Source of the DNA: Adiantum capillus-veneris
Lineage: Eukaryota > Streptophyta > Polypodiopsida > Polypodiales > Pteridaceae
Assembly: GCA_014529385.2 (NCBI GenBank)
Contig: CM043961.1
Location: forward strand, 13,645,978-13,709,977
Length of the DNA: 64,000 nt
Direction of reading: 5' to 3'
The position numbers and the translations under genes are program-made. The notes below the pieces were generated by a model that saw nothing but the letters and a program-made list of their open reading frames with translations, was not told the DNA's origin and made no database searches. Shown in pieces: positions 9,717-19,223 of this stretch; the first letter of the stretch is position 1, and every line of letters begins with the position of its first letter.

Positions 9717-10820
9717 CTATGAAGTGTCTGTGGGTGAAGCATTGTAGTTGTTTGGGTCATAAGTTCCCAATGCAATTGTAGAGCGATGATACAATAGTCT
9801 TTCCAATAAAGCTTCTCTTTGTTTGATTGAAGGATTGGTGGTCGGGTTTTGGGTTGGTTTTGGCACTTCGGTAGTAGAATCAGTAGATGGATTCTTCTTT
9901 ACCTTGTTGTTATTTTTCACAATCCAAATCTGCTTCCGCTTTGCTTGTGCTTGCCACAAACTCTTTGCGACCCAAACCTGCTTTGTTCTTTGTGTTGATT
10001 TCCTCGCCTTGAAATACCTAGGAGTTTCCGTGGATTGTACTGAAGGGGGTTCCTGTTTACAAATCCTTGGGATCCAAATTTGCTTGCTATAGCTTTGTGT
10101 CGTCATGAACTTCTTTGGAATCCAGATCTGTTTCACTGTCCTTGATTGTCTGGAATCACTCTGTTGTTTGGTATTGAAGACTCTGTTTTCCACCTTTGTG
10201 TTCTCTGGCACAACCTTTTTTGATCTCCATACCAACTTTGACTCCGTTTTTTCCCAAGGTTGAGCTGTTATATTATTGTTTGTCTTCCTTATCCAATGTT
10301 GAGAGTTCCTCGTCGAAGAGCAATCCAGTTGTATAGAAACTTTTGGTTGCCATTGCTTCTTCTTTTTCTCTGGTTGTTGTTTACCTTTGTTCTTGGATTC
10401 TTCCTTTGGAGTTGACATTGCTCCTTTGGTAAACTTAACTGATTGACTTTCACCTTCGTATTTGATAAGCACTGATTTAGAACTCCAGTCAATCATTGCA
10501 TTGTATTGCTTCTGCCATGGTTGTCCTAGCAATAATGGATGTTGTGTAGCTTGGTCTTCAACCACGTAAAACATATGAGGATACACATACTGGTTAATCT
10601 GTATATGTAAAACTGTGCATCCGACAGTTTTGATTGAATTCTCAGAGTAACTCTTTAACTCTTGCTTGGCAGTTTGTAATTTAGTGGCATTTTTCAATTG
10701 TCTATACAAACTGAGTGAAAGTAGGTTAGTTTGAGCTCCTGAATCCAATAGTGCTCTGGCTTTGATTTGGTTGGTTCCTACTTTGCATTCAATGATGGGT
10801 TCTTCTTTGTCATTATCCAT
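9717..10820 (-). CDS. Element A second retropepsin-like ORF with Trp-containing repeats
   Basis: 367 codons downstream of integrase. Residues ~8-110 look like a retropepsin: RALLDSGAQTNLLS supplies the catalytic Asp (D26) and LLLGQPW (about 96-102) resembles the hydrophobic ILGRP-type element. The rest, about 150-310, is basic and holds repeated short motifs around Trp: QWQPK, KQIWIPK, KQIWIPR, KQVWVAK, KQIWIVK. It is in the same frame as integrase. Only one stop (TGA, ending at 10854) and a 33-bp open stretch separate the two, so it may once have been the polyprotein's C-terminus. The element already has a protease before RT (15116-15982). The second could be a captured or duplicated domain; the two sequences differ strongly. 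Confidence 0.85.
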   Translation of the reverse strand: MDNDKEEPIIECKVGTNQIKARALLDSGAQTNLLSLSLYRQLKNATKLQTAKQELKSYSENSIKTVGCTVLHIQINQYVYPHMFYVVEDQATQHPLLLGQPWQKQYNAMIDWSSKSVLIKYEGESQSVKFTKGAMSTPKEESKNKGKQQPEKKKKQWQPKVSIQLDCSSTRNSQHWIRKTNNNITAQPWEKTESKLVWRSKKVVPENTKVENRVFNTKQQSDSRQSRTVKQIWIPKKFMTTQSYSKQIWIPRICKQEPPSVQSTETPRYFKARKSTQRTKQVWVAKSLWQAQAKRKQIWIVKNNNKVKKNPSTDSTTEVPKPTQNPTTNPSIKQREALLERLLYHRSTIALGTYDPNNYNASPTDTS

Positions 10821-10853
10821 TTCTGTTATACTAACTGCGTTTATTCGTATTGC

Positions 10854-12065
10854 TCATTCATTGCGCTGTTTCTGACGCAGTAGTCTTCTTTTCTCCATTC
10901 TTTCCTTCGCCTCGGCTTGCGCTTCCTCCACAATCTTTTTCTTTTTCTGGACACGCAGCTTTTCTTGATGTATTTTGAGAAGCATGTCTTGGGTTAGTGG
11001 CAAAAGATACTTTTTCACTCTGCATCCACTAATCCAATTGGGCATTTCTTCTCTGTCTAATGTAGCAAGCTTGACGGCTCCACTTGGTGATAGATCTTTA
11101 ATCACCATAGGTCCCATCCCTCGCTTTTTAAGCTTCTTAGCATGCTGTTTCAGAGTGTAAACTAGGACATAGTCCCCAACCTTAAACTCTTTAGTCCGCA
11201 CATGCTTATCAAAAAATTCCTTTTGTCGCCTTTTTTGAGCGTAGATAGAAGCTATTGCTTTTAGGCGAAGCTCGTCTAGCTTTTCCAGGTCATCTATTCT
11301 ATCAGAAAGCTCGTGCCCTGTCCACTCTAGATCCTTAGCCACCCTTAAGGTTGAAATCAAGAATTCTATTGGTAGGATAGCATTTAGCCCAAAAACCATG
11401 TTATATGGGGTCGTTCCTATTGATGTTTTATATGCTACCCTATATGCCCATAATGTTGAATGCAACTTCTGGTCCCAGTCAGTTCTCGACTCAGATACAA
11501 TCTTCGTAAGGACCGTGCATATGGTTTTGTTTGTTGCTTCAGCTTGTCCGTTTGCTTGTGGATGATACGGGGCTGATTTCCTATGGATTACCATGAATTC
11601 ATCTAGAAGGATCTCTATCACTTCATTTATAAAATGTGTGCCTCGATCACTCACAATTTCTATTGGCAATCCATATCGTACAAAGACGTATTCATATAGA
11701 AATTGTGCCGTGGTCCTGGCATCTGCTTTTTGAGTTGCCTTTGCTTCGACCCACTTTGTTAGATAGTCTGTAGCCACAACGATGTATTGTGCATGAGTCT
11801 TATATGCAGGAGGTGAAATGGGTCCGACATAATCAATCCCCCATTTTGCAAAAGCTCTTGCCCCCATCATTGGTCTAAGCGGCATATCATCTCTTTTAAG
11901 TGGTACTTTGGTCCGCTGACAGTCATCACACCGTTTAACGTATTCCTCAGCGTCCATATGTAATGTTGGCCACCATATTCCTGCGGCTAAGACAAGTTTT
12001 GTTGTCTTATCACCTGAGAAATGGCCTCCACCTACTCCTCCATGAGCTTGCTCCAGGATTATCAC
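10854..12065 (-). CDS. Element A integrase
   Basis: 403 codons. The HHCC zinc-binding domain is intact (AHGGVGGGH and CDDC, residues ~7-50). The catalytic core has D78 (GIDYVGP), D140 (VSDRG) and E176 (GQAEATNK), with 35 residues between the last two, so the DD35E triad is complete. A C-terminal domain (KVGDYVLVY, GPMVIKDL) follows, then a basic tail ending KQRNE. No chromodomain is seen, which fits Athila/Tat and not chromoviruses. It inserts reverse-transcribed DNA into the nucleus-located genome and makes the 5-bp TSD seen here. Upstream, the same frame contains a stop and then a second HHCC-like module (12075-12371). Confidence 0.93.
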   Translation of the reverse strand: MIILEQAHGGVGGGHFSGDKTTKLVLAAGIWWPTLHMDAEEYVKRCDDCQRTKVPLKRDDMPLRPMMGARAFAKWGIDYVGPISPPAYKTHAQYIVVATDYLTKWVEAKATQKADARTTAQFLYEYVFVRYGLPIEIVSDRGTHFINEVIEILLDEFMVIHRKSAPYHPQANGQAEATNKTICTVLTKIVSESRTDWDQKLHSTLWAYRVAYKTSIGTTPYNMVFGLNAILPIEFLISTLRVAKDLEWTGHELSDRIDDLEKLDELRLKAIASIYAQKRRQKEFFDKHVRTKEFKVGDYVLVYTLKQHAKKLKKRGMGPMVIKDLSPSGAVKLATLDREEMPNWISGCRVKKYLLPLTQDMLLKIHQEKLRVQKKKKIVEEAQAEAKERMEKRRLLRQKQRNE

Positions 12066-12074
12066 ATACTCAGA

Positions 12075-12371
12075 CTATGATGCGCAAATCCTAAGCTGGT
12101 TGTCTTTACCTCTCTTATAGAGTTGATCTCCTATTAAAGCGTAATCTCTAGCTTCAGTCTCTACAGATTTCTGACAAGCTTTTGACGTTCCTTCTGGGAA
12201 AGTTCTATTTGTGAGATATTCAACAATATACTGACTCCATTCCGGAGCGATCATTATCTGATATAATGTCGAATACTCTGCTGGCGGTTTTGATGAACAT
12301 ACAATACATATAGTGACATATTCATGTACGCTTTCTTTCATTCCTGGCCAATAGACTCCCAATTGTAACAA
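12075..12371 (-). pseudogene. Element A extra linker/HHCC-like module before integrase
   Basis: This frame reads VYWPGMKESVHEYV followed by CIVC, the second half of an HHCC integrase domain. The first half (LREAHVRNVHF) is in the neighbouring frame around 12400-12440. It is followed by a linker (EWSQYIVEYLTN, LYKRGKDNQLRIC) that repeats the earlier linker at 12440-12625 (KWSQNVVSLLT, LYQLGNDHVLRLC). The same frame runs through one TAG at about 12074 into the integrase ORF. Thus linker plus HHCC occurs twice in a row. Whether this was ever functional is unknown. Confidence 0.7.
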
Positions 12372-13414
12372 ATTCCTATATGTGTTCCTTCTTGAACAAT
12401 GAAATGCACATTCCGAACATGTGCTTCGCGCAGATATATATTATATTCCTCAGGATTGATGCATAGTCGTAAAACATGATCATTTCCCAATTGATACAAC
12501 CTTCCTGCAACCAATTGAAGATTCTTGGATTGCTGAATAGCAATATGTTTCTGGTTGTATTCTCTTCTATCAAACTCTCCTCCATAGGTTAATAGGCTAA
12601 CGACATTTTGAGACCACTTCGGTATCATTTCTATGTTGAACAAGTACGCGTCTGGCATGTCGTCATCTACTCCTATAGGGTCTTCTCCATTCGTCAATCG
12701 CGAAAGATGATCAGCTCTAAGATGTGTTTTTCCTTTCTTTACTACTACCGTGAAGTCGAATTCCAGTAAGATAATGAACCATCTCACTATTCTCCCGGTA
12801 TTGCATGGTTTATTCACTAGGTAGAGCAAGGCTTGGTGATCCGTAAAAAACACAAACTTGTTGGCTAGAAGATAATGCCGAAATTTCTTCACAGCATATA
12901 TCATTCCTAATCCCTCTCGCTCTGTTGTGGTGTAATTCTTCTCTGCATTGTTGAGCTGTCGACTGGCGTAACAGATAGGAAAATCCATGTTTCCTTCTTC
13001 TGGCTGAGCCAGAATGCATCCTATTGCATATGCCGAAGCATCTATATGCACATGGAATATCTTCTCCCAATCTGGTGATTTCAAGACTGGAGCAGTAATG
13101 AGTGCCTCTTTCAATTTCTTGAATGATTCCTCACACTCCTCTGTCCATTCAAAGTTCACTATTAGCCTGTAAAGTGGTTGGCCTATTATAGCGTACATGT
13201 AAATGAATCGTCTATAATATCCGCAATGTCCCATAAAGCTCTGTACTTGTTTCGCATTGGTTGGTCTAGGCATATCCACTATAACTTTTATCTTCTCTAA
13301 ATCCGTGGATATTCCGTTTTGTGAGACAATATGTCCCAGAATTCTGCCCCTGTCGGACCATAAACACACATTTCTCAGGATTGAGACAAATGCGATATGT
13401 CCTACATTTCTCAA
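12338..13414 (-). pseudogene. Element A RT thumb/connection, RNase H and first linker
   Basis: 358 codons open in one frame. ILGHIVSQNG and MGHCGYYRRF are the end of the RT domain. FHVHIDAS, TTEREGLG and FFTDHQALLY supply the RNase H catalytic Asp, Glu and Asp, and LRADHLSR ends it. The linker then runs into the first HHCC-like module. The frame is shifted relative to the RT palm (13266-13841) and to the next module (12075-12371), so the polyprotein is broken in this copy. RNase H removes the RNA strand during reverse transcription. Confidence 0.9.
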
Positions 13415-14094
13415 ATACTTTTCTTAGGTGTTCTAGATGCTCATCTCTCAGAAGAGAATGTACACATAAGTCATCCATGTATATTTCTAGAAACAACCTT
13501 AAGTATTCTTTGAAAGCATGCGTCATCAGCCTCTGGAAGGTTGCGGGAGCATTGGTTAGACCAAAAGGCATAACCCGATAAGCATAAATTTCCCACTCCG
13601 TTGCAAAAGCTGTTTTATGTTGATCTTCCGGTGCTATGGCTAGCTGGTTATATCCTAAAAAACCATCAAGAAAGGAGTATGCTGTTTTCCCTGATACACG
13701 CTCTAGAACATTATCAGTTATCGGCAGGGATAATTGTCTGATTGTTGCAGCATTCACTTTCTTTAAGTTGGACACACACTCGGAGTTTTCCGTTCTTCTT
13801 GGGTACCACCACAATCGGAGATACCCAATCGGTGTGTTCAATCTCGTATATGAATTCAGCTTCCATTAGCTTATCTATCTCTTCTTTGATTCGCTTAGCA
13901 AACGTATCATTATATGTGTATGGTCTCTGTCTGCTAGGCTTTGCGTCTTGTTTTAGTGGGATTGTGTGTTGGCATATCGATGGGTCAACTCCCTTTAAGT
14001 CCTTATAAGACCATGCAAACACATCCCTGTACTCTCTGAGAAGACTCAAAAGTCTCTCTTCCTCGCCTGGAGACAAATCTGTGGCTATGTACAC
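13266..14094 (-). pseudogene. Element A reverse transcriptase, frameshifted
   Basis: The N-terminal part (14094-13714) holds REYRDVFAWSY, the primer-grip region and VVVPKKNGKLRVCV. The palm continues in another frame (13841-13266): [42 protein letters not shown] and the catalytic YMDDLCVHS. A frameshift lies near 13770-13790 and another near 13400, where reading passes to 12338-13414. All RT core motifs are present, so the damage looks recent. Copies the element RNA into DNA in cytoplasmic particles. Confidence 0.92.
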
Positions 14095-14212
14095 CGGTCT
14101 AGGTGTCTCACCTGGAGCTGCTAAATCAACTTTTTTTGCATCCTCGGTCCGTCATAAGATTCGTTCTCCCCTCTCTCTCGAATAGGTTGGGTTAATACCA
14201 CCTTTCTATCCT

Positions 14213-15095
14213 CTATTGTGAATTTCCTGTAGTGAGAGGGAACATCCATGTTTTCCTTGATTTTGGCGTTTTCGTCCTTCCACTCTCAATTTCTGTCGTC
14301 CAAACTTCTTTCAGATTTTTCTTGAGCTCTCTGTACTTGTTTCTACGTTCTAACTTGGACTCCGTGTGTTCTCTGTTGCGCTTGTTCTTTTCTGATTTTT
14401 CTGTTTCAGTTTTCGTTTCATTCCTTTGAACTTGATTTCTTGAGCTTCTTTTGTCTTTTCGTAAGCTCTTTTGATCATTGCCTCTCATTCTTCCAGAAAT
14501 CTTGTCCTTAACACAATCTTCAGCCTTTACTAGCATTAGGAATTGATTTTTTCCTCTTTTCTAGGCATCGGATTGGTTCTAACCCCCTTTGTTTTTCTCT
14601 TTGCTCTATAGCGTTTCTGGCGTTGTTTAGTTTGGTTCGGAAAATCATAAAATCGGACATCCGTTATAGTTTCTTCGTTTCCGCTTGAATTGTCCGTTGA
14701 CTCGTTGTCTGCTTCATTTTCCCCACTCTGGATGATCGGGAATGTCGTGAAACACCTCTTCTTCATCTTCCTTTTCCAGTGTATCGTTCTTTTCAGTTTC
14801 TTTTTCGAGGTGTAGTTCTCAGCATGAAGTACGGAACCACGTCGTACCCGTCCTTGTCGCAAAATTTCGTTGTGGGACCATTCCGAATTGCACAAACATC
14901 TAGGGTTGCTAGAATGTGTGTCCATTCTAATGGTTCAAGCGTGTCCTCTGGAAAGGGTTCTCCTATATAAGTTTCGTCTTCGATAGCCCTTTCTAAAACA
15001 TATTCTTCTCGCCTCAGACTTCCACATTTCGAGGCTCCACACATCCATAACTCCTTGGGCTTACCTAACCAAGCTGGAAATTCGGATCCCGCCAA
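14213..15095 (-). pseudogene. Element A protease-RT linker region
   Basis: Open stretches 15095-14793, 14925-14536 and 14536-14213 lie between protease and RT in different frames. They hold WMCGASK, LEPLEWTHIL, DFPNQ and DCVKDKI, each matched by element B at 25861-26480 (WMCGASK, FEPFEWTQIL, DFPNQ, DCVKDKI). The conservation between two diverged elements shows this was coding. The end is Lys/Glu-rich. I do not recognise a domain; frames suggest two frameshifts in A. Confidence 0.7.
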
Positions 15096-15115
15096 AGTAG
15101 CTGAATCAAACTCCT

Positions 15116-15982
15116 CTACGGTGTTCGGTTCACATCTTTGTAGCTATGGTCTCTCAGGTTCACACGTGTAGTGGTTTCCATATTTCTCAGGTATATGTGA
15201 TCGTAGCCCCAATCCTGGACCATTTTCAACTGTCTCATGAATGGTCTTCCCAGTATGATATCATAGTTATTCTCCTTGCCAAAATCGACAATAGCAAAAG
15301 TATGTTCGTATTCAATGCCGCAAGAAGTTACTACGACTTTCTCTAATAACCCCATAGGTTTCTCCATGTGTCCATCTGCTAATTGGAGTTTCAACCTAGT
15401 CTTCCTTATTGCTGGTTTCCCCCATTTTTTCCAGATTTCTTTTGTAGCAATGGCTACCCCAGCTCCGCTGTCTAGTATTGCCATCGTGTTCACTCCTTGG
15501 AATTCAACTGGTAAGGTTGTATTCCCCTCTTCACCTTCGCAATACTCTCCGACCTTGTTTAAGGGTACAGGCTTAGCGTTCTTTTGTGGTTTGCTCAGCT
15601 CTTGTATACCCTCTTGCAGTCTCGATGTTGGGTCTTTTATCCCAAATTTCTCCAAGCATTTTCCTACAGTGGTCCACATATGTGGTCTTAGCCTCAAAAG
15701 CTCAGCTAGAGTGATAGTGCATGTCACTGGTGTTGACAAGATCTCTATCAATCCTTGCGAGTCCATGACTTTTTCTGATGAGATTCTTCGTGAGGGAAGT
15801 GCTCTAATCTCGGATTTTGCTTCATACTCTCCTAAGTATGAAGGTAAGGTATTCAGTGAATGAGGTTTGCTCTCCATTGTTCTAACAGAGCCCCCATCTC
15901 CCCAGTAAGATTGCAGATCCAAGTCCACTTGAGATCCTGCCTCAAATTCCACTATGGGAGGATTCCTGATGTCCTTTTCCAA
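15116..15982 (-). CDS. Element A first protease (retropepsin)
   Basis: 288 codons. The catalytic Asp is D171 in MAILDSGAGVAIAT. LKLQLADGH and YDIILGRPFMRQL complete the retropepsin fold. The N-terminal ~150 residues are a conserved pre-protease segment (LNTLPSYLGEYE) matched in element B as LKTLPSYLGDNE. It overlaps the upstream ORF (15952-16806) by 31 bp in another frame. Comparison with B suggests the frame change is a mutation near 15960-16000. Cleaves the Gag-Pol polyprotein. The true start is unclear because it is normally part of a polyprotein. Confidence 0.9.
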   Translation of the reverse strand: MEKDIRNPPIVEFEAGSQVDLDLQSYWGDGGSVRTMESKPHSLNTLPSYLGEYEAKSEIRALPSRRISSEKVMDSQGLIEILSTPVTCTITLAELLRLRPHMWTTVGKCLEKFGIKDPTSRLQEGIQELSKPQKNAKPVPLNKVGEYCEGEEGNTTLPVEFQGVNTMAILDSGAGVAIATKEIWKKWGKPAIRKTRLKLQLADGHMEKPMGLLEKVVVTSCGIEYEHTFAIVDFGKENNYDIILGRPFMRQLKMVQDWGYDHIYLRNMETTTRVNLRDHSYKDVNRTP

Positions 15983-16806
15983 TTTGTCTGATTAGCTTGG
16001 CAACTTAGCTCGTTTGCAAAGTTTGCCTCTCTCACTTGTTTCCAAAATTCATTGTAATCCTCATCTCTTCCGTAAATCCTCTGTATGACTGGATGAAAAC
16101 TCTCTATCTCCTGATCGGTTGTGTTCAATACTATGCGGTCATCCTTGTGTGTATTTTCAGGCTTTTGTGCACTGGGAGTCTTTTCAGCTACCCGTGAAAT
16201 GATAGTCTCTTGCTGAATTGGGTTTTCCGTTCCACAATTCATTGTTTCTCTTGGTGGTTCTAATAAGGCTTGTGCAGTCTCGATCATTCTCTGGCACATT
16301 TCAAGTCTCTGCTTTTCCAATTCCGCGTTTGGGTATGTCATCCACCTCTGTTCTTGTGTTTGGTTGTTCTTTAACCTAGCTTCGTAAGCTCTCATCAGTG
16401 CGTCCAATGGTTCGTGTACTTTGTCGACTAGCACTGATCCCCCTGAGCTTAAGCTCGTTGTTTCTTTGATACTCTTTTGTTTCGTTCTTTCCGGGCTCAT
16501 CTCTCGTTTCCCGTTTTGACTCTCAAGTTTTTCTAATCTATCTTTAGTTCGCTTTAGTTCCTCAGCTAGAATAGCGTCTTCACGTTCTTTTCTCAACTTC
16601 ATGCGTGCTTTTCTAGCTTTCCATGTGTTTCTCTGACTCCGCGGTCCTTGACTAACCACTTCAGTCGCTAACTTTCCATTCTCAGGTTCTCTAGTGGTTT
16701 TCTTAGCTTGAGCTCTAGTAACAACTTGCGTTGGTATCAGAGTTTCATTTTCAGACCCACTGCTGGTAGGAATAGTTTCTAGCATATTCAATGTCGTCTT
16801 TTGCAC
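15952..16806 (-). CDS. Element A pre-protease part of pol
   Basis: About 284 codons. It overlaps the end of gag by 19 bp in the -1 frame, and its first codon as listed is GTG, so it is most likely reached from gag rather than started independently. TPTQVVTRAQAKK near the N-terminus corresponds to VITRAxAKK in element B (24350-24380). A charged helical region (EDAILAEELKRTKDRLEKLE) and SGGSVLVDKVHEPLD follow; the latter matches RGSILVDKIFEPIN in B. No enzymatic domain is recognised. Confidence 0.75.
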   Translation of the reverse strand: MQKTTLNMLETIPTSSGSENETLIPTQVVTRAQAKKTTREPENGKLATEVVSQGPRSQRNTWKARKARMKLRKEREDAILAEELKRTKDRLEKLESQNGKREMSPERTKQKSIKETTSLSSGGSVLVDKVHEPLDALMRAYEARLKNNQTQEQRWMTYPNAELEKQRLEMCQRMIETAQALLEPPRETMNCGTENPIQQETIISRVAEKTPSAQKPENTHKDDRIVLNTTDQEIESFHPVIQRIYGRDEDYNEFWKQVREANFANELSCQANQTNWKRTSGILP

Positions 16807-19223
16807 TTTGTTTGGATTCTTTGAAAATCCTCAATGAAGTGAGTAACCCCACACTCAGTGCAATAAGCGTTAATTCTAATGATTTCCGTATGTGGACAAA
16901 CATTCATCAGATGGTCACCTCCACACTTGTAACAGGGTCCTAGTGCTGGTCTTGGTCCCACTTGATTCGTCCTTTGTGGATAGGATGGTCTTTGTCCTGT
17001 TAACCCTCCATGAGCTATGAACATCAATGTTCTTGCGTCCAAATTGTATCTCTCTTCATCAGAAGCACTTGTAACTGTTGGTGTTCCAACATTCCCAATC
17101 ATGCCCCATGGTTCTGGTTGTTTGGGTTCTTCTGGTGGGTAATACACAGTTGGAGACATGTGTGCACCAGATTCTTCATAATAGGCTTGAACAGGCACTA
17201 AGGCTTGTTCTTCCTGATTCTCTAAGGTTGGTGCATATCTAATGCCCACTGGTCTTGCTCCTGGTAAAGGTGGTTGTTGTCCCAATACCGGTTGCGGTCT
17301 TTCTATCCCCATAGGTCCTGGTACATTTCCCGTTGGGTATCGAGGTACTGGATGTACCTGAGGTGGTGCTAATTGAGCAGGAGGTGCATACTGACGCTCC
17401 CTTACATACCCTTTGTTGTAATAGCACTCCTCTGTTGGATGGTTTGTCCATTTTTGTTCAATAGCACACCATTTCAGTGGTTTTGGCAATGGTTTTTGGT
17501 ATGGTGCCATCCTTTTTAGAGCATCTTCTATCATTTGCTCTACATTTGGCATGGTTGTTGTTTGAACATTCTTTTTAGTGGTAGTCTCGCTCGCTACGGA
17601 GGAAGAGCTACTGGATGCAAAATCTGTATCCGCTGACACCTCTCCATAAACCGTACAGTTATCCACTAAGTACAATGCTTCTCTCGTTACTTGCTCGAAA
17701 CTTGTACAAGCTTTCAAGTGCAAGTCCTTCTTGAGAGTGTCGTTTCTCAATCCTTCAATAAAGAGAACAGATAGTCTGTCATCTTGTGGTCGTTCACGTA
17801 CTGGACATCTCTCAATGTATTGTTTGAAGCGAAGTGAAGCTTCCTTCACTTTTTCGTGTTCTCTCTGTTTAAAAGCATATATTTGTGAGACCGTATTGTG
17901 CTTAATCCCTCGTTTTGAGAATTCCTCAGCAAACTCTCTTAGCAAATGGTCAATGTCATGGAATCCCCCTCTGTTCAGTGGTTGAAACCATGTCAATGCC
18001 GTACCTTCTAGAGTAAGACCAAATCCCTCGTATTGTGTATGGAAATCTGTTATCTGCTCAGCTCTTAAGACTTGCTTAAAGAGTGACACATGTGCATACG
18101 GATCTCCTGAACCACCATACTTCTTTGGCATACACTTGGCTACTTGAGATGGTCTCATACGTCTATGGTCTGCTACCAATCTCATTGCTCCTGTGTCTCG
18201 GCTAAAGCTTTCTCTAGCATCATGGACTTCATGGGTTACCCTTGTCGGTTCCCCTGCCCTGAATCTACTACTAGGAGGTAAATGTGATGGTTCCGCTTCG
18301 AACCTTGGACCTGGAGTGGTATATGTGGGGATTGAAACTGCACTACCTCGATTCGTATCCATTGACTCTCTGGAATGTAATGATCCCATTGGTCCGGGCT
18401 TCGAGTACTGAGGTTGACTGAAAGAGTCAGCAGCCTGAATTCTTTGTCCTCCTGTTGTCATTGGGTTTTGCACTCCATTTGTTGGTGCTGGTCTTTGTGA
18501 GCTAGAAGTAACATAATACTGATGTAGTGGTCCCCCAAAGTATGTATATCCTTCTAATTCTTTCTTGCCCATTGTTGAGTATTGCCTCCCATACTTGTCG
18601 TAAGCAGCAATTTTCACTTCCGATCCCTCTGTGTAGGTAAAGACATAAAGTCTTTTTTGGTCTGTCAACTCTCCAGTGTAGGGTTCTTCACATCTATAAT
18701 AGAGATCTTGCTCCCCATTATTATATTTGTATAGCCCCACATAGATGTTATCAGTGTTGATCCTTGTAGTTTCATTTTCTCTTCTTAACCTCGCATCAGG
18801 GAAGTTCATTATTGGTGCTTTCTCCTCAAGTTCTTCATCTACTTTAGCTTTGGTGCCCATCAATCCCCACTTGTCCACAATGTTAGGGTTTAGGACTACC
18901 AAATACATGGTACCCTCGTCATCTAGATATCTATCTCCGCTATAGCTCACAGGCACTAAGTCCTTGAACTCACTAGGTCTATCTTCTATCTTTACACAAT
19001 AGCGGTCCATTCCATCTTTGTAGATCTTGGCACCTTGCTCATTGTCGTACTGGTATTTTATGAACAATAGCTTCATTGTGGCGGAAGGGTTTGATGATCC
19101 TGCTGCCATATTTTCTCTGTTGTTCAGGTTCAAGTGTTCCAAGTGTTCGGTGAAAATCTCGTAAGATCTCTCCGAAGAAGTATCAGAAACACTTCCTTCA
19201 AAGATCGGCTCTAATGGTTGCAC
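16788..19223 (-). CDS. Element A Gag
   Basis: 811 codons, intact. Residues ~355-510 match the plant retrotransposon Gag domain (LFKQVLRAEQITDFH, LTWFQPLNRGGF, LRFKQYIERC). A Pro/Gln-rich stretch follows. Two zinc knuckles lie near the C-terminus: CYKCGGDHLMNVC (764-776), a CX2CX3HX4C spacing one residue short of the usual, and a second (788-800) whose last Cys is Phe. The N-terminal domain (~50-230) is shared with element B (NPNIVDKWGL against NPDVIDKWGL). A short open stretch at 19235-19417 with LRSGRNL, in another frame, may be a remnant of a longer N-terminus. Gag forms the virus-like particle and binds RNA. Confidence 0.92.
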   Translation of the reverse strand: MQPLEPIFEGSVSDTSSERSYEIFTEHLEHLNLNNRENMAAGSSNPSATMKLLFIKYQYDNEQGAKIYKDGMDRYCVKIEDRPSEFKDLVPVSYSGDRYLDDEGTMYLVVLNPNIVDKWGLMGTKAKVDEELEEKAPIMNFPDARLRRENETTRINTDNIYVGLYKYNNGEQDLYYRCEEPYTGELTDQKRLYVFTYTEGSEVKIAAYDKYGRQYSTMGKKELEGYTYFGGPLHQYYVTSSSQRPAPTNGVQNPMTTGGQRIQAADSFSQPQYSKPGPMGSLHSRESMDTNRGSAVSIPTYTTPGPRFEAEPSHLPPSSRFRAGEPTRVTHEVHDARESFSRDTGAMRLVADHRRMRPSQVAKCMPKKYGGSGDPYAHVSLFKQVLRAEQITDFHTQYEGFGLTLEGTALTWFQPLNRGGFHDIDHLLREFAEEFSKRGIKHNTVSQIYAFKQREHEKVKEASLRFKQYIERCPVRERPQDDRLSVLFIEGLRNDTLKKDLHLKACTSFEQVTREALYLVDNCTVYGEVSADTDFASSSSSSVASETTTKKNVQTTTMPNVEQMIEDALKRMAPYQKPLPKPLKWCAIEQKWTNHPTEECYYNKGYVRERQYAPPAQLAPPQVHPVPRYPTGNVPGPMGIERPQPVLGQQPPLPGARPVGIRYAPTLENQEEQALVPVQAYYEESGAHMSPTVYYPPEEPKQPEPWGMIGNVGTPTVTSASDEERYNLDARTLMFIAHGGLTGQRPSYPQRTNQVGPRPALGPCYKCGGDHLMNVCPHTEIIRINAYCTECGVTHFIEDFQRIQTKCKRRH

